Below are positions 1 through 7,123 of a stretch of DNA of 10,639 nucleotides, piece after piece. The notes under the pieces were generated by a model. It saw only the letters and a list, made by a program, of their open reading frames with translations, had not been told where the DNA came from and ran no database searches. Source of the stretch: Planctomycetota bacterium (GTDB lineage Bacteria > Planctomycetota > Planctomycetia > Pirellulales > Pirellulaceae); assembly GCA_026692885.1 (NCBI GenBank), contig JAPLNJ010000573.1, positions 1 through 10,639 on the forward strand. The letters run 5' to 3'. A program made the translations under genes and the position numbers. Within the stretch, counting starts at the first letter, position 1; each line of letters begins with the position of its first letter.

Positions 1-1
1 T

Positions 2-427
2 TCGTTCGTCGAGGTCGTACAGCCGGTGCTCGACCGGCATTGCGTACGCTGCCACGGCGGGGAGAAGAGCGAGCAAGGGGTGGACCTGAGTGCGAAGCCG
101 CAGAACGGCTTCACCAGGGCGTATTGGGCGCTCTGCGCGAATAGGCCCAGCCAGGCACCCGGCGCACCATTATCGCCTCTGGTGCCGCGCTTCGAGCAAC
201 GCAACCAGATCCAGATGACGCCGCCCGGCGGCCAGTACGGCGCGCTGGGCAGCCGGCTGATGAAGTTGGTCCGTGCCGGCCACGAGGACGTGAAACTCGG
301 CGACAGCGATCTCCGTCGGCTGGCGGCGTGGATCGACTGCAACGCCGTGTTCTACGGCTCGTTCGATCCGGCCGAGCAGGCCAAACAACTGGCCGGACAA
401 CGAATCGCGATGCCGGAACTGCAGTAA
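2..427 (+). CDS. C-terminal part of a secreted c-type heme protein, HzsA-related type (5' truncated)
   Basis: The frame is open at the left edge and stops at 425-427, so about 141 C-terminal residues are visible. A c-type heme attachment motif, CVRCH, lies at 41-55, preceded by VVQPVLDRH. The same arrangement (YVQPVLERY before CGNCH) occurs near the C-terminus of the 774-4412 protein, followed in both by a loop region and a closing segment (here RRLAAWIDCNAVFYG, there QRLIAWVDAMCPYNG). This marks the two as paralogs. Such tails are typical of planctomycetal exported heme proteins related to hydrazine synthase subunit alpha, in which the last CXXCH sits about 100-150 residues from the end. The protein presumably acts outside the cytoplasm with covalently bound heme. 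The N-terminal domains are outside the window, so the full architecture is unknown. A GTG at 26 is not a credible start because homology begins upstream of it. Confidence 0.8.
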   Translation, partial: SFVEVVQPVLDRHCVRCHGGEKSEQGVDLSAKPQNGFTRAYWALCANRPSQAPGAPLSPLVPRFEQRNQIQMTPPGGQYGALGSRLMKLVRAGHEDVKLGDSDLRRLAAWIDCNAVFYGSFDPAEQAKQLAGQRIAMPELQ

Positions 428-498
428 AGACAAAAAATAAATATGGACACAAAAGTACGGAACTCACCTTGTCATCTCGCGAACGAATCCGTCGAATA

Positions 499-509
499 GG
501 ACTAAATGG
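499..509. repeat. Left flanking direct repeat of the foldback element (putative target-site duplication)
   Basis: GGACTAAATGG directly abuts the left terminal inverted repeat. It matches GGACTACATGG at 690-700 at 10 of 11 positions, in the same orientation. A direct repeat touching both ends of a terminal inverted repeat pair is the expected footprint of a transposase-mediated insertion. The single mismatch suggests an old event or chance similarity. Confidence 0.55.
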
Positions 510-689
510 CACTGCTGTGAACATCTTGCGGTTGTCCAAGTCCTCAATTTTTCTCGTTTCGACGCTCTGCGTCGGAACGCAAGCCACGGACGCTCTGCGT
601 CCTTGGGCAGACGACGCGGAGCGTCAAAACACTGGCGCTCCCACGCGGAGCGTGGGAACGAGAGAGGCGTGAAGATGTTCACAGCAGTG
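510..689. mobile_element. 180-bp foldback, MITE-like element with 18-bp terminal inverted repeats
   Basis: The left end CACTGCTGTGAACATCTT (510-527) is the exact reverse complement of AAGATGTTCACAGCAGTG (672-689), giving a perfect 18-bp terminal inverted repeat. Near-identical 11-bp direct repeats abut both ends (499-509 and 690-700). No transposase frame fits inside, so the element would be non-autonomous. A second inverted-repeat pair (552-580 with 635-663, 24 of 29 matching) and further palindromes lie inside, so much of the element can fold back on itself. Terminal repeats of about 18 bp with 10-13 bp duplications are known for some IS4-type elements, but that assignment is inference. It may instead be a composite extragenic palindrome of the kind scattered in planctomycete genomes. 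Its right end is 84 bp upstream of the next start codon, so it could affect expression of that gene. Confidence 0.6.
552..663. repeat. Nested inverted repeats with four copies of ACGCnnnGCGT
   Basis: Four copies of the 11-mer ACGC-3nt-GCGT occur at 562-572, 590-600, 614-624 and 643-653. The first two read ACGCTCTGCGT. The last two read ACGCGGAGCGT, the opposite orientation apart from one base. The arms 552-580 and 635-663 pair over 24 of 29 positions, both running from TCTCGTT. The segment around 641-660 (CCCACGCGGAGCGTGGGAAC) resembles a REP-like palindrome I know as widely dispersed in bacterial intergenic regions. The structure suggests stepwise accumulation or amplification of one palindrome within the foldback element. 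Confidence 0.6.
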
Positions 690-700
690 GGACTACATGG
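690..700. repeat. Right flanking direct repeat of the foldback element (putative target-site duplication)
   Basis: GGACTACATGG begins at the base after the right terminal inverted repeat and matches the left copy at 499-509 except at its seventh base (C here, A there). The orientation is direct, as expected of a target-site duplication. Confidence 0.55.
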
Positions 701-759
701 GTAGGATGTCTCAGGTTTTGTCGTCGCCTGGGGACAGGCTGGCAACGTGCCCCACGAAC

Positions 760-768
760 AGGAGAAGG
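760..768 (+). promoter_or_regulatory. Ribosome binding site that decides the start at 774
   Basis: AGGAGAAGG is a strong Shine-Dalgarno sequence placed 5-9 nt before ATG 774. It lies inside the reading frame of the longer alternative starting at GTG 747, which has no comparable site upstream. Starting at 774 also puts a clean signal peptide at the N-terminus. Confidence 0.75.
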
Positions 769-773
769 CTTCC

Positions 774-3700
774 ATGCATCGGGCAAGAATGTATTTACCC
801 TGCCGAACGCTGGCTTGGATTCTCATGACATCCGTCGGTTCCGTCGGGGCTGCTGAGCGTCAGGTCAGCGCACCGACGGTCGCGGGTGGCTCGGTTAGCG
901 CGGTGGGGGTCCCCGCCGTCGCCATCGACACGCCCCTGATCGCCCACTGGACGTTCGACGAAGTTTCGGGGGACCAATGCGGGGACTCCAGCGGCCACGG
1001 TTGGCACGCCGGCATGTCGCCCAAGACGACGGTGATCGTCCGCCGCCGAGGGCTGTTTGGGAACGCCCTGAGCCTGTCGGGATCGCACCTGCTGCGGGTC
1101 GCAGAAAATATCCCGTTGGCTGCTCCCGCCGGGATTTCGTTCAGTGCCTGGGCGAAGCCGACCGAGTTGAGCAGCTACCGCGAGATCTTTCGTAAGGAGG
1201 ATGGCGACGACCGCGTGTTGTTCTCCTTCCAGAACGACGGCACGATTCTGTCACTGGGCTTGAACATCGGCGGGTACGTGGAGTGCGATGCGAAGCTTAC
1301 ACCGGCGCGGGTGCGCGACGGCCGCTGGCACCATTGCGCGGCCACGTTCGACGGCCGCTGGATGCGAGTCTATCTGGATGGCGACGAAATTGGCAGCCTG
1401 GAGCGACCGGGCACAGTTCGTGCTGGCGGCACGGCCGCCGGGTGTATCGGCTCGTCCAACGGCGGCGAATGTTTTCAAGGTACCCTGGACGATCTGCGGA
1501 TCTACGCCGGCCCTCTTTCGGCGATGCAAATCGCGCAACTCTATCGGCAGGGGTTGGAACTGCTCGAACAGTCCTCGGAAGATCTGGTCCGGCACATCCG
1601 CGCGGTGTACCATCGCGGCGAGTTGTTCGCCGCGACGCTGATGCAGTGCCGCCAGCGGATCGTGGACCAGCGGCTGGCCCTGGACCTGGAATTGGCCGCG
1701 GCCGTGGCCATCCGTCTCAAGACCGACTTCCCCGCCGACTACGGGCGGTTCGTCGAGGCCACCAACATTAATCTCAACGAGTTCCTGGCGGCAGGCGAGC
1801 CGGACGGGCATGTGAAACAGGCCCGGCGTCTGGTGAATCTGCTGTTGGAGTACAAGCCGCTCACCGAGCAGCAATGGAAGCGGCAGACGCCCGAGGATCG
1901 CCGTCAATGGGAGGCGGCCGAGCAGGTCCGCGTCAAGCTGGACCAACTCCAGGCCCAGGCCTCGCCGTTCTCGGCCGACTGGATTGCGTTCCTCATGGAG
2001 GTCGCTCCGAAAATCCAGGCTCGGCCGGAGCAGAACGAGCGGGTGGCCCCGTACATCACTCCGGAAACGCCGGTGACGCAGAACCTCTCGGCCGACGAGG
2101 CGCGAGCCACAACCGAGCGGGACTGGCTGTTCCAGGCCGACGGCAAGCCGACCGGAGAACGCATTCGCCAGGAAATCGTCTGGACGCGCGAACTGGCTGC
2201 GCGCATTGAGGCCAGTGCCCGCGGCGCGGTCGGCTTCGCCGGGCCGTTGGCGGAACTCGCTGGGCTGGACCAGCAGGCGGCCGCGCTCACGGCGCCCAAC
2301 GCCGAACTCTACTTCCGCGTCCGTCAGATCAAACGCGGGATTATGTTCTCCAATCCGGCCGTGGATTTCCAGAAGATCCTGATGGTGGACATGCCGTACC
2401 CGCAAGGCAACGAGTGGCCCCACGAAACGCGACACCGGCTGGGATACATGGCCGTACCGGGAGGCCGACTGCTGATCCTCGACGGCCTATCGCCCGCGGG
2501 CCAGCTCACACAACTCATGCCGCAAGCGCCCCTGCACGGCTCGTTTTGGCGTCCGGATGTGTCGTTCGATGCGAAAAAGGTGCTCTTCTGCTTCAAGCCG
2601 CACAACGAGAAAGCCTTCCACTTGTACGAGATCGATGTGGACGGCAGCGGGTTGGTCCAATTAACCGACGGTATCTATGACGACTTCGATCCGATCTACC
2701 TGCAGGACGACCAGCACCTGCTATTCAGCACGACGCGGGGCCACACCTATGTGCGGTGCATGCCGCCGACGAACGCCTTCGTCCTGGCGCGCAGCGACCG
2801 GGACGGGAAGAATGTGTACCTGATCTCGGCGAACAACGAGCCGGATTACCTGCCCTCGTTGATGAACGACGGGCGCGTGATCTATACCCGCTGGGAATAC
2901 ACGGACAAGCCGCTGTGGCGAGCTCAGAAACTCTGGACAATCAACCCCGACGGCACCCAAGTCCTGCACTACTGGGGCAACCAAAGCGTCTGGCCCGACT
3001 TGATGAAGGACGCACGCAGTATCCCCGGCAGCCGTCGCGTGATGTTCACGGGCAGCGCCCATCACAACTGGTTCAGCGGCTCGGTGGGCATCATCGATCC
3101 TGACGGCGGCTACAATTTCCCGGACGGCATCACGAAGATCACCGCCGACGTCGCTTGGCCCGAGGTCGGCAACGGGCCGGTCGATCCGGTGGAGTGCCCT
3201 GACTATCACCGCAGCGGCAACTATCCGGCGTACTACTCGCCGTATCCGCTCAGCGAGCAGGACTTCCTGGTGTCTGCCCAGCGGAACGGCAAGTTCCTGC
3301 TGTATCTGATGGACGTCCACGGCAACCGGGAGCTGATCTACGAAGGGGTGAACAACCTTTTTCACGCCGCACCCCTGAAGCCGCGTCCGAAGCCGCCGCT
3401 GATCAGCGACCGGGTGGTCTGGCCCAATCGCGAGCAGCGGCAGGCTCCCCAGGACGGCGTCATTTTCAGCGGCAACGTGTACCAGGGGGCGCCCGCGGAG
3501 TTGCAGGGCAAGGCCAAGCATCTGCGCGTGCTGCACATCGACCCCAAGACGTACACGTACTGGTACAAGCGGCCTTACATCTCGACCGGCCCGGTGGTCT
3601 CGACCGTCCAGTCCGAAGGGGTCAAGCGGGTGTTGGGGACCGTGCCGATCGAGGCCGATGGCTCGGTGGCCTTCCGGGCCCCGCCAGGCATGGCGCTGCA

Positions 3701-4412
3701 CTTCCAGTTGCTGGACGAGCAGTATCGCGCGCTGCAGACGATGCGGAGTTTCGTCGGGCTGATGCCGGGCGAGCGGCGCGGCTGCCTGGGCTGCCACGAG
3801 GGTCATAGCCACACGCCGCGGGCTGACCTCAAGAGTCTGGCGGTGACGAAAGAGCCGCGGGCGATCACGCCGCCTCCCTGGGGGCAAGACACGGTCAGTT
3901 ATCCGCGCTACGTGCAGCCGGTGCTGGAGCGGTATTGCGGCAATTGTCATCAGGGCGACGGCGAGGGCGTCAAGGCGTTTGACGTGACACCGCGGCCCGG
4001 ATTCCTGGACTTCGCTGAGCCGTATCACGTGATGACGGGCCGGCCGAGTTGGGGCCAACCCTATCAGAAGCCGCAGAACGCACCGCCGGGCTGGGGCATC
4101 GCCGGTATGCTGATGGTCGAAGGCTACGCCACGACCGATCCGGCGGCCTATCAGGCGCCCAAGCCTATGATCGCGCTCTCCTACCGTAGCCGGCTGATCG
4201 AACTGTGCGCCAGCGGCAAGCACTACGAGGTCAAGGTCGACCCCGTCAGCCTGCAGCGGCTGATCGCCTGGGTCGACGCCATGTGTCCTTACAACGGCGA
4301 TGAGGAAGTACGTACGATCGACGACCCGGTGTTCCAGGGCGTCGATTGGCTGTCCATCCGTCCCCGCATCAAAACGGCGCCCACGATCATCCGTCCGGGG
4401 CCGGTCGACTGA
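774..4412 (+). CDS. Exported LamG / HzsA-related protein with two c-type heme motifs
   Basis: This 1212-residue protein is probably periplasmic or extracellular. Residues 1-27 form a Sec signal peptide (Arg-rich start, hydrophobic core, GAA before the likely cut). Residues 55-259 are a LamG/concanavalin-like fold, from LIAHWTFDE through DGRWHHCAATFDG and LDDLRIYAGPLS, which usually binds glycans or protein. Residues 260-515 are mostly helical and charged. From about 525 the chain resembles the beta-propeller of hydrazine synthase subunit alpha (HzsA), with TolB-like repeats such as the one at 596-654 (VSFDAKK, DVDGSGLVQLTD, HLLFSTTRG). The HzsA-like middle segment ends in heme motif C1004-LG-C1007-H1008 (3783-3797). 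A second motif, C1055-GN-C1058-H1059 (3936-3950), lies in the C-terminal domain. HzsA itself is shorter, about 800 residues, and has no LamG. No HzsB/C or other anammox genes are visible, so hydrazine synthesis should not be inferred. The role is more likely redox, or binding plus electron transfer. The C-terminus is paralogous to the upstream partial gene. Confidence 0.85.
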   Translation: MHRARMYLPCRTLAWILMTSVGSVGAAERQVSAPTVAGGSVSAVGVPAVAIDTPLIAHWTFDEVSGDQCGDSSGHGWHAGMSPKTTVIVRRRGLFGNALSLSGSHLLRVAENIPLAAPAGISFSAWAKPTELSSYREIFRKEDGDDRVLFSFQNDGTILSLGLNIGGYVECDAKLTPARVRDGRWHHCAATFDGRWMRVYLDGDEIGSLERPGTVRAGGTAAGCIGSSNGGECFQGTLDDLRIYAGPLSAMQIAQLYRQGLELLEQSSEDLVRHIRAVYHRGELFAATLMQCRQRIVDQRLALDLELAAAVAIRLKTDFPADYGRFVEATNINLNEFLAAGEPDGHVKQARRLVNLLLEYKPLTEQQWKRQTPEDRRQWEAAEQVRVKLDQLQAQASPFSADWIAFLMEVAPKIQARPEQNERVAPYITPETPVTQNLSADEARATTERDWLFQADGKPTGERIRQEIVWTRELAARIEASARGAVGFAGPLAELAGLDQQAAALTAPNAELYFRVRQIKRGIMFSNPAVDFQKILMVDMPYPQGNEWPHETRHRLGYMAVPGGRLLILDGLSPAGQLTQLMPQAPLHGSFWRPDVSFDAKKVLFCFKPHNEKAFHLYEIDVDGSGLVQLTDGIYDDFDPIYLQDDQHLLFSTTRGHTYVRCMPPTNAFVLARSDRDGKNVYLISANNEPDYLPSLMNDGRVIYTRWEYTDKPLWRAQKLWTINPDGTQVLHYWGNQSVWPDLMKDARSIPGSRRVMFTGSAHHNWFSGSVGIIDPDGGYNFPDGITKITADVAWPEVGNGPVDPVECPDYHRSGNYPAYYSPYPLSEQDFLVSAQRNGKFLLYLMDVHGNRELIYEGVNNLFHAAPLKPRPKPPLISDRVVWPNREQRQAPQDGVIFSGNVYQGAPAELQGKAKHLRVLHIDPKTYTYWYKRPYISTGPVVSTVQSEGVKRVLGTVPIEADGSVAFRAPPGMALHFQLLDEQYRALQTMRSFVGLMPGERRGCLGCHEGHSHTPRADLKSLAVTKEPRAITPPPWGQDTVSYPRYVQPVLERYCGNCHQGDGEGVKAFDVTPRPGFLDFAEPYHVMTGRPSWGQPYQKPQNAPPGWGIAGMLMVEGYATTDPAAYQAPKPMIALSYRSRLIELCASGKHYEVKVDPVSLQRLIAWVDAMCPYNGDEEVRTIDDPVFQGVDWLSIRPRIKTAPTIIRPGPVD

Positions 4413-4464
4413 ACTGTCCGCGTGTTTGTCTTGACTGCCTTTCTTTTGTCACAGAGAACTCGTC

Positions 4465-5160
4465 ATGAATCGAGCCAGTTTACGCAAACCGGGGTTTACC
4501 CTGGTCGAACTATTGGTGGTGATCGCCATTATTGGCATTTGGTCGCCTTGTTGTTGCCGGCGATCCAGGCGGCGCGTGAAGCGGCGCGACGCACCCAGTG
4601 CAACAACAATCTGAAGCAATGGGGGCTGGGTCTGCAGAATTACCACGATACCTGGAGGTCATTGCCCTTCGGTGCCACCAATACCCCCCGACACACCTGG
4701 GTTCCGGGGATGTGGCCGTTTATCGAACAAGCCGCCCTGTCGGACGCCTGGAACTTCAGTACCGGTTTCTATCTGCCGCCGAACACGACGGCCACCAACA
4801 CATTGACCGGCCCGGTCGCCCAGATTGTGCCGGGTTACTACTGTCCCAGCAGCACCGGCGCACAGCTTTGGCAGGGGGATGCCTACTGGCGGGCGCGCGG
4901 ACATTACCTTCTCAACTGGGGGAATGGCGGCATTACCATCGCGCAAGCGACGACGATGGCTCCCTTTGGATTCATCGGGGGCAACGCGGCCACCCCCTTT
5001 TCGACTGGCTACAAGGGCTTCACGGATGGCACTGCACCCGGGCGGCGTAAATGTGATGCTGGCCGACGGTGCCGTCCGTTTTGTGAGTGCCAGTATCGAC
5101 CTCGCGACGTGGCAGGCGCTGGGTACGATGCAGGGTGGTGAGCCGGTGGGAGTCTATTGA
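4465..5160 (+). pseudogene. Broken DUF1559 prepilin-like protein gene
   Basis: Homology to DUF1559 starts at ATG 4465 ([10 protein letters not shown] then [14 protein letters not shown]), a type IV prepilin-like leader with Gly-1, Phe+1 and Glu+5. At about 4536-4541 the frame is lost: this copy reads GGCATTTGGTC where the intact paralog at 5646 reads GGCATCTTGGTC, so one base is missing. Homology resumes one frame back ([33 protein letters not shown]) and runs to GYKGFTDGT near 5031. There it switches frame again, straight to [19 protein letters not shown] and the stop at 5158-5160. In the intact paralog about 66 residues separate DGT from HPGG, so roughly 200 bp are missing. A frame opening at 4422 spans the middle but lacks the leader. 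With two independent lesions it is almost surely non-functional. Sequencing or assembly error could explain the 1-nt loss, less easily the large deletion. Confidence 0.85.
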
Positions 5161-5173
5161 TAGGAGCCAAGCA

Positions 5174-5596
5174 ATGCGAACATGGGTAAGAACGTGTGCC
5201 GCCGCGACGGTGCTTCTCGCCGGACTGACCGTCGTCGGCTGCGGTGCGGCAAAGAAGCCGTTTCCGACGGCGATCCTGGCTGGGACGGTCAAACTGAACG
5301 GACAACCGGTCACGAACGGAACCATCAGTTTCGTCCCCAGTGACGGTAAGGTGCCCACAGCCGGGGCCATCATCCAAGCTGGCAAGTATTCGGTGGAAGT
5401 CCCGCTGGGACCGAAGAAGATCCTGATTTCCGCAGTCCAAGGAACGGGGCGGATGCAAAAAGCCTATGACACACCCGACAGCCCGGCGACGGAAATCACC
5501 GAGGAAATCGTCCCCGCCTGTTACAACTCGGCAACCACCCTGGCGCACGACGTCACGGCAAATAAAGCGGACCTGAATTTCGATCTCAAAAAGTGA
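5174..5596 (+). CDS. Small lipoprotein with transthyretin-like/carboxypeptidase regulatory-like body
   Basis: The protein has 140 residues from ATG 5174, which has AGGAG at 5162-5166, 7 nt upstream. Residues 1-23 form a lipoprotein signal ending in the lipobox VVGC, with Cys23 the predicted lipidated residue, so it should be anchored in the cell envelope. The mature part contains AGTVKLNGQPVTNGTISFVPSDG, then a Gly-Lys-Tyr turn (AGKYSVEVPLG) and a C-terminal PACYNSATTL with alternating strands. That is the layout of the small planctomycetal lipoproteins resembling a carboxypeptidase regulatory-like beta-sandwich. Their function is unknown. It starts 13 nt after the stop of the broken DUF1559 gene, consistent with a former two-gene unit. 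A longer frame from 5087 overlaps that gene's end and lacks the signal at its N-terminus, so it is rejected. Confidence 0.85.
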   Translation: MRTWVRTCAAATVLLAGLTVVGCGAAKKPFPTAILAGTVKLNGQPVTNGTISFVPSDGKVPTAGAIIQAGKYSVEVPLGPKKILISAVQGTGRMQKAYDTPDSPATEITEEIVPACYNSATTLAHDVTANKADLNFDLKK

Positions 5597-5645
5597 GATC
5601 TGCGAAACGCGTAGCGGCTCTGTCTTTTCTTATCGGAGATCCATT

Positions 5646-6539
5646 ATGGCACGAGCACAGCGTGCTGCATTTACCCTGGTCGAACTGCTGGTGGTGATTG
5701 CCATCATCGGCATCTTGGTCGCCTTGTTGTTGCCCGCCATCCAATCGGCACGTGAGGCGTCGCGCCGGTCGCAATGTGGGAACAATCTCAAACAGTTGGG
5801 ACTTGGCTTTCATAATTTCCACGACGTGCTCCGGCAATTTCCAGCAGGCTCGCTGGGCGCCTACAATTGGACTTGTGGTCCCCAGAGCATCGGCCCACTT
5901 GTGATGCTGTTGCCATACATCGAGCAAGCTACGCTCTTCGACAAATTCGACATCAACCAGAATTTCGCGGCTACAGTGAACGCGGCGCTCGCCGCTCGAT
6001 CCCCCGCATCATTCCTCTGCCCGTCCTATCCTGGCCCGGCCACCGGCAATGCATATCACTACTGCGGTTTTCCCGGATTTACTGCGGGTGTGACCTGCTA
6101 TTTGGGCGTGAAGGGGTATTCCAACAATCCAACCGCAACCCAAAAGGGCGCGTTTGGTGTCGACAGCAAGACGCGGATGGCTGACATCACGGACGGCACA
6201 TCGAATACGTTCTTGTTCGGCGAATTTCGTCCTGACATGATGAAGGTCATTGGCTACAGTCCGTTTGATACTGATAGCCGATGGTCTCCGTGGACAGTGG
6301 GGATCGTGCTTGAAAACTCTGGCAGCGTGAAACACATGCGTTACGGTCCGAATCAGATCTTTCCAAAAGTCGCCTATGCTCAAGACTGGTCCGAACTTCC
6401 ATTCGGTTCGCAGCATCCCGGTGGGTGCCAAATGCTCAATGCGGATGCCAGCGTCGTCTTCGTGAGCGATTCGATCGACATCAACGTGTGGCGTGCTCGT
6501 TCGTCTATCGGCGGTGGAGAGACGGACACTCGCTCTTGA
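5646..6539 (+). CDS. DUF1559 prepilin-like protein, intact
   Basis: This is a 297-residue protein, about the usual length for DUF1559. GGAG at 5635-5638 lies 7 nt before ATG 5646. The N-terminus is a type IV pilin/pseudopilin leader: eight residues ending in Ala8, then [20 protein letters not shown], a hydrophobic helix that anchors the protein in the membrane. Glu is present at +5, but the residue before the cut is Ala instead of the usual Gly. The family pattern follows: PAIQSAREASRRSQC, NNLKQLGLGFHNFHD, ITDGTSNTFLFGE at about two thirds, and the C-terminal HPGGCQMLNADASVVFVSDSID that matches the family's HPGG...ADGSVRF signature. The Gly and Arg of that signature are Ala and Val here. DUF1559 proteins are expanded in Planctomycetes and presumed exported by a type II/IV-pilus-like route. 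Their role is not established. The lipoprotein genes on both sides suggest a shared envelope function. Confidence 0.9.
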   Translation: MARAQRAAFTLVELLVVIAIIGILVALLLPAIQSAREASRRSQCGNNLKQLGLGFHNFHDVLRQFPAGSLGAYNWTCGPQSIGPLVMLLPYIEQATLFDKFDINQNFAATVNAALAARSPASFLCPSYPGPATGNAYHYCGFPGFTAGVTCYLGVKGYSNNPTATQKGAFGVDSKTRMADITDGTSNTFLFGEFRPDMMKVIGYSPFDTDSRWSPWTVGIVLENSGSVKHMRYGPNQIFPKVAYAQDWSELPFGSQHPGGCQMLNADASVVFVSDSIDINVWRARSSIGGGETDTRS

Positions 6540-6679
6540 TTACCAGTTCGTCCAGGGCACCGTCGGTCGTCGACATCCATGCGAACTGGGTTTTTAGTGG
6601 ACTCGTTTGGAGTTCTAGCACGGCCGACCAGCCAGTCGGGGTGGCGATTATAGTTTTTTTTTCCTGAGGAGCTTTTCGG

Positions 6680-7123
6680 ATGTCTCGCCAGTTGTGGTTC
6701 GTCGTCTTCGCAGCCTGGACGCTGACAGTAACACTGTTGGGATGCAAGGGGGGCAATACGCCCTCGATGGAGAAGGTCAGCGGCCTTGCTACGCTGCATA
6801 ATAAGCCCCTGACGAAAGGCAGCATTCAGTTCATGCCCGACAATAGCAAGGGGACGCACGGCCGCATGGCCCTGGGAGAAATAGGGCCTGACGGCAAATT
6901 CATCCTGACGACGTTCAAGCCGGGTGACGGCGTTCAAGTTGGTTTCTACAGAGTGGTTGTGAATTGTCAGGACGTCGTACCCTTTGATCCGCAGAATCCC
7001 AAGCAGCCACCGCGGCCCAAATCGCTGATTCCCGAACGCTACGCTGACGAGAATACCAGTGGACTTACGGCAGAGGTGAAGCAGGGAACTCAGAACAAGT
7101 TCACGTTTGAATTGACAAATTGA
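6680..7123 (+). CDS. Small lipoprotein, second copy of the cassette
   Basis: This protein has 147 residues. GAGGAG at 6666-6671 lies 8 nt before ATG 6680. Residues 1-22 form a lipoprotein signal with lipobox TLLGC (Cys22). The mature part resembles the lipoprotein at 5174-5596 in layout: a strand-rich start VSGLATLHNKPLTKGSIQFMPD (compare GTVKLNGQPVTNGTISFVPS), a central Asp-Gly-Lys turn (GPDGKFIL), a FYRVVV strand, and an ending with PERYADENTSGLTAEVKQG and FTFEL, typical of planctomycetal small lipoproteins. Its function is unknown. It follows the intact DUF1559 gene after a 140-nt gap. That gap carries a run of nine T's at 6654-6662 but no convincing terminator, so co-transcription is possible but not certain. 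Confidence 0.85.
   Translation: MSRQLWFVVFAAWTLTVTLLGCKGGNTPSMEKVSGLATLHNKPLTKGSIQFMPDNSKGTHGRMALGEIGPDGKFILTTFKPGDGVQVGFYRVVVNCQDVVPFDPQNPKQPPRPKSLIPERYADENTSGLTAEVKQGTQNKFTFELTN

Larger units (their letters stand above)
428..773. other. Non-coding spacer between two heme-protein genes
   Basis: This 346-nt spacer holds an AT-richer stretch right after the stop (about 428-460), the foldback element at 510-689 with its flanking direct repeats, and a Shine-Dalgarno site at its right end. I see no hairpin plus T-run terminator after the upstream gene, and no convincing -35/-10 pair for the downstream one. Short open frames crossing it overlap the inverted repeats or start inside the upstream gene and have no recognisable family. 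Confidence 0.6.

Noticed and set aside
552..663. CRISPR array or tandem repeat array
   Set aside because: The repeats are short, in opposite orientations and irregularly spaced, with no spacers of constant length and no cas genes nearby.
464..826. Antisense open frame of 120 codons across the foldback element
   Set aside because: It is composed largely of the inverted repeats and the start of the downstream gene, and has no recognisable protein features.
1251..2435. Antisense open frame of 394 codons
   Set aside because: It has the same shadow character as the other antisense frame, with no ribosome site or domain pattern.
2721..4223. Antisense open frame of 500 codons inside the LamG/HzsA-related gene
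   Set aside because: It is opposite a well-supported gene, is rich in Arg, His and Val low-complexity stretches, and has no recognisable family. It is a shadow of GC-rich codon use.
4422..5141. DUF1559 gene starting at 4422
   Set aside because: This frame reads through the middle of the broken gene but lacks the prepilin leader, which is in another frame from 4465, and its C-terminal part after about 5035 is out of frame with the family signature.
6624..6662. Intrinsic terminator: CCGAC/GTCGG hairpin followed by nine T's
   Set aside because: The stem is only 5 bp and 14 nt separate it from the T-run, so the canonical geometry is missing. The T-run is real but its role is unclear.
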